Translations under genes and position numbers: made by a program
Origin: a virus
Reading direction: 5' to 3' (one strand)
IMG/VR virus record: IMGVR_UViG_3300008120_000504
Location: 1 to 24,013 of that record
Length of the DNA: 24,013 bases
The notes under the pieces: model-generated
Told to the model about the DNA's origin: nothing
The model's input: the letters and a program-made list of their open reading frames with translations, nothing else
The model's database searches: none
Part shown: positions 8,426-14,505 of the stretch, in pieces
How the letters are laid out: each line of letters begins with the position of its first letter
Position numbering within the stretch: position 1 is the first letter of the stretch

Positions 8426-10014
8426 CATTTACGGGGACGCTTTTACCTTATCAACCTGAGGCGGTTGAGAAAATGACTGACCGCCATAAGGTTCTTGTTG
8501 CCTATGATCTTGGGCTAGGTAAAACCGTTCTTACTATTGCAGCGGTAGAACAATTGATGGATTCAGGAGAAATAACTGAACCTGGGATGGTCATTTGTTT
8601 ATCCAGCCTTAAATATCAATGGGCTAATCAAATAGAAAAATTTACTAACGGTACGTCTAAAGCATTAGTCATAGACGGTACCCCAAAGAAACGTCAGGAA
8701 CAGTACGAATCAGCGTATAACTGGCGTGAAACAAAAGTAGATTATGTAATCATGAACTATGAGCAGGTAGTAAACGATTGGGCATTTGTAAAAAAATTGC
8801 CTAGAGGATTTATTGTCTGTGACGAAGCCACCGCTATCAAATCATTTAGATCAAAAAGATCTAAAGCCGTTAAACGAATGTCTAACGCGCCCTTTAAGTT
8901 TGCTCTAACTGGTACCCCTATAGAGAACGGAAAACCAGAAGAGTTATTTAGCATCATGCAGTTTGTAGACGACTCCGTTCTAGGAAGGTTTGACATCTTT
9001 GACTCAGCATTTATTGTTCGTAATAATTGGGGTGGAGTTCAGCGTTATCGTAATTTGCCTACTCTTCATGAGCGTCTTAAGGAAGCAAGTGTTAGAAAGT
9101 CACAAAAAGATCCAGACGTTGCGCCTCACCTACCAGATTCCATACATAATGAACCAATTCTCATCTCGCTCGATAGAAGAGGAGCCAAGCTTTACGAAAA
9201 GATAAAAAGCGATTTACTAGATGACTTAGAAGAAGCAACTGCTTTATTTGGTAAAAACTTTAATATCTTTGCTCATTACGGGATGCAAGGGTCTTCTGGA
9301 AATACTGCTGAAAATGAGTGGCGCGGAAAGATTATGGCTAAAGTTGGGGCATTGAAGATGCTTTGTTCACACCCAGATTTACTTCGCACTAGTGCCACTA
9401 AGTTTTTAACTTCTTCGGGAGAAGGTTCTTCTTACGCTAATAACCTGGTAGAAGGCGGTTATTTAGATGGAGTTGATACCTCTCCTAAACTAAAACTATT
9501 AATCCAGTACGCCAAAGACTTTTTGGAACAGGACAGCGAAAACAAATTAGTTGTTTTTGCCACGTATGTAGACATGGTAGATAAAATATCTGAGGCGCTT
9601 TCAGAATACGGAGTAAAAACTTACACAGGTAAACTAGATGCTAAAACCAAGGAGGACAACAAAATTGCTTTCAACACTGATCCTGGTATTCGTGTCCTTG
9701 TGTCTTCAGACGCTGGTGGTTATGGCGTTGATTTACCGGCTGCTAACCTCCTCATCAATTACGACTTGCCATGGTCATCCGGAGGGGCTACACAACGCAA
9801 CGGCAGAATCATGCGTGCATCATCAAAATGGCCGAGCATAGTTATTCAAGATCTTTTGGTAGACGGCTCAATCGAAGTTAGACAACACGACATGCTTCAG
9901 CATAAGAATGCTGTAGCAAGCGCAGTAATCGATGGAGAGGGCATAAATGAGGCTGGAGGCATAGATTTCACACTTAGTAGCTTGAATAAGTTCCTTTTGA
10001 GCAACTATGTGTAA
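8422..10014 (+). CDS. SNF2-family DNA helicase/translocase
   Basis: 530 aa. Helicase superfamily 2 motifs appear in order: motif I DLGLGKT (29-35), motif II DEAT (134-137) and motif III 'ALTGTPIEN' (161-169). The C-terminal lobe has 'KLVVFATYVDMVDKI', then 'VLVSSDAGGYGVDLPAANLLINYDLPW' spread over motif V. Motif VI is Q-R-N-G-R-I-M-R. This is the SNF2/RapA-like layout without accessory domains, common in phage replication modules. It likely moves along double-stranded DNA to remodel protein-DNA complexes or branched intermediates. The specific job is inferred. It overlaps the kinase gene as ATGA and is the last gene of the operon. Confidence 0.9.
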   Translation: MTFTGTLLPYQPEAVEKMTDRHKVLVAYDLGLGKTVLTIAAVEQLMDSGEITEPGMVICLSSLKYQWANQIEKFTNGTSKALVIDGTPKKRQEQYESAYNWRETKVDYVIMNYEQVVNDWAFVKKLPRGFIVCDEATAIKSFRSKRSKAVKRMSNAPFKFALTGTPIENGKPEELFSIMQFVDDSVLGRFDIFDSAFIVRNNWGGVQRYRNLPTLHERLKEASVRKSQKDPDVAPHLPDSIHNEPILISLDRRGAKLYEKIKSDLLDDLEEATALFGKNFNIFAHYGMQGSSGNTAENEWRGKIMAKVGALKMLCSHPDLLRTSATKFLTSSGEGSSYANNLVEGGYLDGVDTSPKLKLLIQYAKDFLEQDSENKLVVFATYVDMVDKISEALSEYGVKTYTGKLDAKTKEDNKIAFNTDPGIRVLVSSDAGGYGVDLPAANLLINYDLPWSSGGATQRNGRIMRASSKWPSIVIQDLLVDGSIEVRQHDMLQHKNAVASAVIDGEGINEAGGIDFTLSSLNKFLLSNYV

Positions 10015-10020
10015 TACAAT
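10015..10020 (+). promoter_or_regulatory. -10 element (TACAAT) predicting a leaderless transcript
   Basis: TACAAT is a 5/6 match to the bacterial -10 and ends 6 nt before the ATG of the small ribbon-helix-helix gene at 10027. Transcription would start at or next to that ATG. No properly spaced Shine-Dalgarno exists (AAGG abuts the ATG). No convincing -35 is seen. The same TACAAT-N6-ATG arrangement occurs at 20901. Confidence 0.45.
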
Positions 10021-10026
10021 TAAGGC

Positions 10027-10176
10027 ATGCCAAACGCACCTAAGACCCCAACGCGTACTATCCGCGTAGCCGATGACCTGTGGGTCTCAGTCCAAAAAAA
10101 GGCCGCCCTTGAAGGCGTAACTGTCACAAGCGTGATTATTAAGGCTCTTGAAGCCTACATAGACAAAAAGGACTAA
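10027..10176 (+). CDS. small ribbon-helix-helix DNA-binding protein
   Basis: 49 aa, reading MPNAPKTPTRTIRVADDLW, then VSVQKKAALEGVTVTSVIIK and ALEAYIDKKD. A short N-terminal strand with alternating residues ('TRTIRVADDLW') is followed by two helices, the second ending 'TSVIIKALEAYI'. This is the Arc/CopG ribbon-helix-helix pattern of small dimeric repressors, whose strands enter the DNA major groove. It lies between the SNF2 gene and a gene whose leader is full of short complementary segments, so it may regulate that leader or its promoter (inference). It is preceded by a TACAAT -10 and appears leaderless. Confidence 0.7.
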   Translation: MPNAPKTPTRTIRVADDLWVSVQKKAALEGVTVTSVIIKALEAYIDKKD

Positions 10177-10190
10177 TCGGACATATACAA

Positions 10191-10252
10191 ACCCTATTGG
10201 ATTTGTCGGTAGGGTCTGTTAGGTTATACCCTCTAACCACTTAACGAGAGGG
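10191..10252 (+). promoter_or_regulatory. leader with four alternating complementary segments (attenuator-like) and possible promoter
   Basis: Four segments can pair in mutually exclusive ways: ACCCTA (10191-10196), TAGGGT (10210-10215), ACCCTCT (10228-10234) and AGAGGG (10247-10252). Segments 1:2 pair 6 bp, 2:3 pair 5 bp and 3:4 pair 6 bp. Segment 4 is the Shine-Dalgarno of the gene at 10259. A competing reading is a promoter with TTGTCG (10203-10208) and TATACC (10225-10230), 16 nt apart. In that case ACCCTA/TAGGGT would be an inverted-repeat operator around the -35. The sequence alone does not decide between them. Confidence 0.4.
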
Positions 10253-10258
10253 ATCTCA

Positions 10259-10651
10259 ATGACACTAGACAAGAAACAACTGACCAATGAAGCTAAGCAA
10301 TACAAGTCGCTTAAGGATGAAATAAAGTTCTTAACAGAACGACTTGGTGAAGTTAAAGAACGACTTAATGACGCCGTAAAAGAACTCGGCGAAGTCGATG
10401 GTCGCGGTCACATCACACTAGAGCTGGATGATGACATTAAAGTCGTAAATCAACGCAAAGTATCCAAAGTTTTGGATAACGACACAGCAATGAAGATCCT
10501 TACAGATAAAAATCTTCTTGATGACTGTGCCCCATTAGTTCGTCAAGTTGATCAAGATGCTGTTATGGCAGCTGTGTATAAAGGTCAACTAACTGAAGAC
10601 GAAGTTGATTCAATGTTCCCCGCAAAGGTTACCTACGCACTGATCGTATGA
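10259..10651 (+). CDS. hypothetical protein with N-terminal coiled coil
   Basis: 130 aa. Residues about 5-45 form a charged heptad-like helix ('LTNEAKQYKSLKDEIKFLTE', 'RLGEVKERLNDAVKELGE'), a strong coiled-coil candidate. They are followed by a small beta-containing part ('GHITLELDDDIKVVNQRKVS') and a C-terminal helical part. The layout recalls small phage proteins near the SSB and polymerase genes, but I recognise no named family. The Shine-Dalgarno AGAGGG (10247-10252) lies 6 nt before the ATG and can be masked by the upstream CCCTCT. It overlaps the next gene by 4 nt (ATGA). Confidence 0.65.
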   Translation: MTLDKKQLTNEAKQYKSLKDEIKFLTERLGEVKERLNDAVKELGEVDGRGHITLELDDDIKVVNQRKVSKVLDNDTAMKILTDKNLLDDCAPLVRQVDQDAVMAAVYKGQLTEDEVDSMFPAKVTYALIV

Positions 10652-11103
10652 GTGAAGATTTAATTGCGGAAACTTTTGGAGACCTTTACTACCCAGGTAG
10701 TAAAAGAAAACGCAGAGAACCAAAAGTAGAAGAGCCGGTAGACACCTCGTGGGATAAACACCCACGACCTACTGTGCTTCCCAATGGCAAAGAAATAGAT
10801 TTGTTCACAATTGGTGCGTTAGCAATAGCCTTAGGGCGACCTGTAATAACAATCAAATTGTGGATGAAAGAGGGTCACCTGCCAACCTCTCCGTATCGAT
10901 TACCGACGAAAGTCGACAAGAACGGTAAGGATCGGCAAGGAAGACGCCTCTACAGCAGGTCGATGATTGAATCAGCAATCGAGGTATTTACTAAGTTTGG
11001 CGTTTTGCACGTGAAGCGTATAGACTGGGAGAAGTACCGAAAGGTTACTGAAGAAATCGCCAAGGCGTGGGAGAAATCTCGTGCCGAGGAAACTGCAAAC
11101 TGA
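10648..11103 (+). CDS. MerR/excisionase-like helix-turn-helix protein
   Basis: 151 aa. A basic, disordered N-terminus (to about 50) precedes 'LFTIGALAIALGRPVITIKL' and 'WMKEGHLPTSPYRLP'. This is the helix-turn-helix plus wing pattern of MerR-like or AlpA/Xis-like domains, where a helix is followed by 'W…G.LP'. Further on, 'RQGRRLYSRSMIESAIEVF' matches the end of that domain in which an Arg/Tyr strand contacts DNA. I infer a DNA-binding regulator or replication accessory protein. A recombination directionality factor is possible, but no integrase is in the window. The start overlaps the previous stop as ATGA. Confidence 0.6.
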   Translation: MSEDLIAETFGDLYYPGSKRKRREPKVEEPVDTSWDKHPRPTVLPNGKEIDLFTIGALAIALGRPVITIKLWMKEGHLPTSPYRLPTKVDKNGKDRQGRRLYSRSMIESAIEVFTKFGVLHVKRIDWEKYRKVTEEIAKAWEKSRAEETAN

Positions 11104-11127
11104 TGAAACAACTGACAAAGGAGAAAA

Positions 11128-11799
11128 ATGGGTATAAACCCAACAGCACCGGATGTTTCGACATACGGTCAAGCAATTGACGAAGCTTCATTAATTGAGG
11201 CTCGTCCAACTAACGCAACATCTACCGCCGTTCAAGGCGGATGGGAAGCAGCAGAGAAACTTGTTACAACAACTCTTAAAGAGTTTCCTGTTGAGTACAA
11301 GCACTCAAACACTTTCCAACTAATCAAGTTCATTGATCTCAGTGGACCATTTGCTAGCTATCGCCAGCATTTCCTAAAGGATAAAGAGGGTCGCAAGTCC
11401 TATGTATGGGACGGAGTCGGCGCTTACGATCCATTGGAAACCATCCTAAAAAGCAAGCCAGAAATTAAGCGTGCTTTTTCTATTGTCAATCTGTCCGCTA
11501 AGCCATTCCAACGACAGATGATTATTGCAAGTCCAAGACTTTACAAAACGTTGCATGCTGCAGAGTTTTCGCCACAGGGTCCTTTAACAAAGAACTACTG
11601 GGCGTTAAGTCGCACGGGAGAGAAGCAACAAACTGTCTACAACTTGATGGCAGTCAAGGCTCGTGATCTTCAAGAAGATTGGGGTCTGAGTGTTGAGGAA
11701 GTCGAAGCTGCAATCGCAGGGTTCCAGCCGTTCACTATCGCCGATATCCGTCAGGATAATTTCGCTGCGCTAGAAGAACTCGCAAAGAGCCTGCTCTAA
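11128..11799 (+). CDS. putative gp32-like single-stranded DNA-binding protein
   Basis: 223 aa, strong Shine-Dalgarno (AAAGGAG, 11117-11123). The segments 'FQLIKFIDLSGPFASYRQHF', 'GRKSYVWDG', 'RAFSIVNLS', 'QMIIASPRLYKTL' and 'GPLTKNYWALSRTGEK' follow the order I associate with actinophage gp32-like SSBs (an OB fold with F/Y-rich strands). The Cys-based zinc site usual in such proteins between the first and second strands is missing. Position immediately before DNA polymerase supports replication-fork ssDNA binding. The C-terminus lacks a clearly acidic tail, so the call is provisional. A strong hairpin follows 10 nt after the stop. Confidence 0.5.
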   Translation: MGINPTAPDVSTYGQAIDEASLIEARPTNATSTAVQGGWEAAEKLVTTTLKEFPVEYKHSNTFQLIKFIDLSGPFASYRQHFLKDKEGRKSYVWDGVGAYDPLETILKSKPEIKRAFSIVNLSAKPFQRQMIIASPRLYKTLHAAEFSPQGPLTKNYWALSRTGEKQQTVYNLMAVKARDLQEDWGLSVEEVEAAIAGFQPFTIADIRQDNFAALEELAKSLL

Positions 11800-11809
11800 A
11801 CAAATAGAT

Positions 11810-11848
11810 GTCTGAAGGCGCTAGACGATCCCCCTAGCGCTTTCAGAC
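11810..11848 (+). terminator. 15-bp stem-loop between SSB-like and polymerase genes
   Basis: The left arm GTCTGAAGGCGCTAG (11810-11824) pairs with CTAGCGCTTTCAGAC (11834-11848). That is 15 pairs with one G-U and a 9-nt loop (ACGATCCCC). It is the strongest RNA structure in the window. There is no U-tract, so it is either a U-less terminator, an RNA-processing or stability element, or a translation control element. Four loop C residues (11830-11833) can pair with GGGG of the polymerase-gene Shine-Dalgarno (11853-11856). Confidence 0.75.
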
Positions 11849-11863
11849 CTTAGGGGACACTAA

Positions 11864-12421
11864 ATGAATATAATTACATCTCAAGAACAATTACAGGAGA
11901 TGGTGGAGTATTACCTTGGACAAGATGCCCTGGCCTTTGATGTTGAGACGGTCGGAGATCGTAGAGGCGACACTCCTGTTAATGAAGTACTTTGGATCTC
12001 TTTTGCTACTCATGGTCGGTGCGACGTTATTCCTATGGGTCATCCAAATGGTGAATTACTTGATGTAATTTACCCTTTAACGGGTCAAGGAGAGAAGCGA
12101 GTACAAGCAGGATTACAGGCAAGACCAAGCGATTATTCTCGTGACGCAAAAAAATCTACCAAAGTTTTTTCTGATCCACCTAAACAACTTTTTCCATCAG
12201 AGGTGTTTGCAGCGTTAAAGCCTCTATTGTTTGATAATAGTAAATTAACTATAGGTCACAATTTAGTGTTTGATCTTACTTCTGTGGCTAAATATTACGG
12301 GGGAGAAATACCTCCCGGTCCTTACTTTGACACAATGATTGCTTCATTTCTTTACGACAATAGAAATAAAAATAAGTGCAGTCTTGCTGAGTGCTTAAAA
12401 CGCGAATTAGGTTTTCCCTAA
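11864..12421 (+). CDS. polA: DNA polymerase I family: 3'-5' exonuclease part (broken gene, N-terminal fragment)
   Basis: 185 aa with AGGGGA Shine-Dalgarno 6 nt before the ATG. DEDD exonuclease motifs are visible: exoI 'AFDVETVG' (D26, E28), exoII 'GHNLVFDLTSV' (N133, D137), then 'YFDTMIASFLYD' (D156) and 'SLAECLKRELGFP'. In family A polymerases the next 40-60 residues carry exoIII (Tyr-x3-Asp); here a TAA stops the frame first. The polymerase domain continues in the +1 frame from 12411. Residues around position 80-105 look like an insertion typical of phage exo domains. Proofreading activity is doubtful without exoIII. See the polymerase entry and the findings. Confidence 0.85.
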   Translation: MNIITSQEQLQEMVEYYLGQDALAFDVETVGDRRGDTPVNEVLWISFATHGRCDVIPMGHPNGELLDVIYPLTGQGEKRVQAGLQARPSDYSRDAKKSTKVFSDPPKQLFPSEVFAALKPLLFDNSKLTIGHNLVFDLTSVAKYYGGEIPPGPYFDTMIASFLYDNRNKNKCSLAECLKRELGFP

Positions 12422-12449
12422 ATTAAAAGAAAGTAATGTAGAAAACATA

Positions 12450-13709
12450 ATGGCTTTGGAAATGGATGTTCTTGCCGTTCTGTGTGACATGAAGTTAACC
12501 GGAGCACCTATAGATAGATCAGCGTTAGAAGAACTTGATACCTCTCTAACGGAAGATATTGAGAAAGCCAAAGCAGAAATCTTTAAAGTTGCCGGCAGAC
12601 AATTTAACATTAATTCAAACGCTGAAAAGCAAACTTTGCTTTACAGTCCAGTATCCCAAGGTGGTAGAGGACTTAAGCAAACTTTGTTAACAAGTACAGG
12701 TAACGCATCTGTTTCATCAGAGGCACTAGAGGAGTACCGAGACAAGGACCCTTTAGTTACTGCACTGCTAACTTATGCTGACTTAAACAAGTTGCATAGT
12801 ACTTATGTTGTTCCCTACTTAGGGGGAAATGTCACAAGAACAACTGGAGGTAAGTCCAAAGTTGAATACAAACAAAGTTTGCTCATTAACAATAGAATCC
12901 ACTGTAACTTCATACAGCATGGAGCTGAAACCGGACGGTTCTCGAGTCGAGACCCAAACCTCCAAAACGTTCCGGCTCCGCATACCGCTCACGGAAAAGC
13001 CATTAGAAACCTTTTCCAAGCACCAACTGGTTACAAATTCATTGTTGCGGATTACTCACAAATCGAGCCTAGGGTCATCGCATCACTATCCAAAGACCCA
13101 ATCATGCTCGAAAATTACAAATCCGGAGGAGATATTTACACTGCTGTAGGAAACGAGATGGGCGTTGATCGTAAGGCAGGTAAAGTTTTAGTTCTTGCTA
13201 TGTCTTATGGTGTTGGTCCAGAAAAAATTTCTAGGCAAATTGGTTGTACTAAACAAGAAGCCAGAGATTTATTAGATAGGTTTTCCGATCGTTTCCCTTC
13301 AATTAACAGGTACAGAACCAAGGTATTGGTTTCTACTAAAAAACTTGGTGACAAAGATAAACCAGTTCCATATGTAACAACTGTTCTAGGTCGTCGTAGA
13401 TATCTTCCTGAAATGAACTCATCAGATAAGGGAGAGCGAGCTGGAGCAGAGCGTCAGGCGTTCAACACTAAAATCCAAGGAACGGCTGCAGACGTAATAA
13501 AAATGGCTATGGTTCGAGCACACAAGCTCCTACCCACAGGGTCTAAACTTATACTTACAGTTCACGATGAACTTGTGACTTTAGCCCCGGATAACCTGGT
13601 CGAACAGTCTGTAGAAGCAATCAGAACCGCTATGGAGGGCATAAATATGCTAGATGTTCCATTGGTAGCAGACATAACTGTAGTTGAGCGCTGGGGTGAC
13701 GCTAAATAA
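12450..13709 (+). CDS. polA: DNA polymerase I family: polymerase domain (broken gene, C-terminal fragment)
   Basis: 419 aa from the first ATG. There is no Shine-Dalgarno before it, and the open frame extends upstream to 12411, just after a TAG at 12408-12410, with homologous-looking residues 'PKLKESNVENI'. Motif A is 'VADYSQIEPRV' (D201), with Pro instead of the usual Leu after Glu. Motif B is R241-x3-K245-x3-L249-x3-Y253-G, placing Leu at the position of E. coli Phe762. Motif C is HDE (372-374). Thumb and fingers features such as 'AETGRFSSRDPNLQNVP' are intact, so polymerase activity is expected if the protein is made. A +1 shift at CCC (12416-12418) would give a 614-residue fusion. It overlaps the next gene by 1 nt (TAATG). 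Confidence 0.9.
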   Translation: MALEMDVLAVLCDMKLTGAPIDRSALEELDTSLTEDIEKAKAEIFKVAGRQFNINSNAEKQTLLYSPVSQGGRGLKQTLLTSTGNASVSSEALEEYRDKDPLVTALLTYADLNKLHSTYVVPYLGGNVTRTTGGKSKVEYKQSLLINNRIHCNFIQHGAETGRFSSRDPNLQNVPAPHTAHGKAIRNLFQAPTGYKFIVADYSQIEPRVIASLSKDPIMLENYKSGGDIYTAVGNEMGVDRKAGKVLVLAMSYGVGPEKISRQIGCTKQEARDLLDRFSDRFPSINRYRTKVLVSTKKLGDKDKPVPYVTTVLGRRRYLPEMNSSDKGERAGAERQAFNTKIQGTAADVIKMAMVRAHKLLPTGSKLILTVHDELVTLAPDNLVEQSVEAIRTAMEGINMLDVPLVADITVVERWGDAK

Positions 13710-14149
13710 TGTGGCGCAAAAAGAAACGCAAAAAACAAGATACCTTTGTAACCGAAATCCCTATGACCACCTTAGCCAGGTGGTATTTCTATGACGCCGG
13801 GTTGGATGAACCTAACAAAATGGCTTCTGTGGTGGGGATGGTCCCAGACAGCATAGAGGGCAGTGAGATGGAAGAAGAAGCCAGCGATCTGAGGATTTCT
13901 AGGGTTTTGCCTCTTATCCCCTATATAGAGACCATGACAGAGATAAACGCTAGAAGCTTTGCAGAACTTCAATTTGATCATTATTTTGAGACCCATCAGT
14001 TAGACCCTAAACAATTGACTGATGAAAAAGACGTTGTAGAAGAACTTTATAGGCAAGTCAGTTACTCGGCTTTACTGTCGGCTTTTGCGGCTGCGCTAGA
14101 GTTAGGTATCATTAGCACCGATACCGTTAAAGGAGACATTCGCACATGA
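13709..14149 (+). CDS. hypothetical protein, acidic, after DNA polymerase
   Basis: 146 aa, TAATG overlap with the polymerase gene. A basic start (MWRKKKRKKQD) is followed by an acidic, mostly helical body. A segment 'RVLPLIPYIETMTEINARSF' and a C-terminal helix with many Ala/Leu ('SYSALLSAFAAALELGIIS') could form a helical bundle. I recognise no family and see no catalytic motif. Being co-transcribed with polymerase, a zinc ribbon and RecA, it probably belongs to replication or recombination, but this is positional inference. It overlaps the next gene by 4 nt. Confidence 0.6.
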   Translation: MWRKKKRKKQDTFVTEIPMTTLARWYFYDAGLDEPNKMASVVGMVPDSIEGSEMEEEASDLRISRVLPLIPYIETMTEINARSFAELQFDHYFETHQLDPKQLTDEKDVVEELYRQVSYSALLSAFAAALELGIISTDTVKGDIRT

Positions 14150-14505
14150 GTAGTTGGTGGGCTAATAAATTAGGGACTCCGCAACCCCAAGCAAGACCAG
14201 CAAACCTTCCACCAATGCCTCCTTCTCAACAGCCAATGACTATGGCTCCACCAGCAAGACCGGCTCAACCAAATCTTCCGCAAAGTGCTGTACAAATTTC
14301 AGCGTGTCCAGAATGTCGCAGTAAAAATTATGGAAGCTTTGAGGGAGCTCGCGCTCGATGTTATGACTGTGGTTATCCGTTAAAACAAAGTGGTAGCGGT
14401 CTTGGAAAAGGAATAAGTGTCCCAAATGCCGGTCCCACACAGGCCGCACTACAAATAGAAACAGGGGGTTGGAACCCCCAAGGGATTATTGGTAAACTGG
14501 GGTAA
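14146..14505 (+). CDS. zinc-ribbon protein with proline-rich N-terminus
   Basis: 119 aa. Residues 10-48 are rich in Pro, Gln and Ala and probably disordered. A zinc ribbon follows with C54-x2-C57 ('CPEC') and C72-x2-C75 ('CYDC'), then a Gly-rich tail. No enzyme motif is visible. Proteins with a low-complexity arm and a single zinc ribbon often act as protein or nucleic-acid adaptors, but none can be named here. It overlaps its neighbours on both sides (ATGA upstream, TAATG to RecA), so it should be translated together with RecA. Confidence 0.65.
   Translation: MSSWWANKLGTPQPQARPANLPPMPPSQQPMTMAPPARPAQPNLPQSAVQISACPECRSKNYGSFEGARARCYDCGYPLKQSGSGLGKGISVPNAGPTQAALQIETGGWNPQGIIGKLG

Noticed and set aside
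11104-11181. A 25-codon ORF starting in TGATGA before the SSB-like gene
   Set aside because: It overlaps the start of a better gene that has its own Shine-Dalgarno, and the peptide looks like an out-of-frame reading. A leader peptide cannot be excluded but has no support.
12829-13149. A 106-codon open frame inside the polymerase gene, different frame on the + strand
   Set aside because: It lies wholly within the polymerase domain, has low-information composition and no ribosome site; the polymerase frame carries the conserved motifs.
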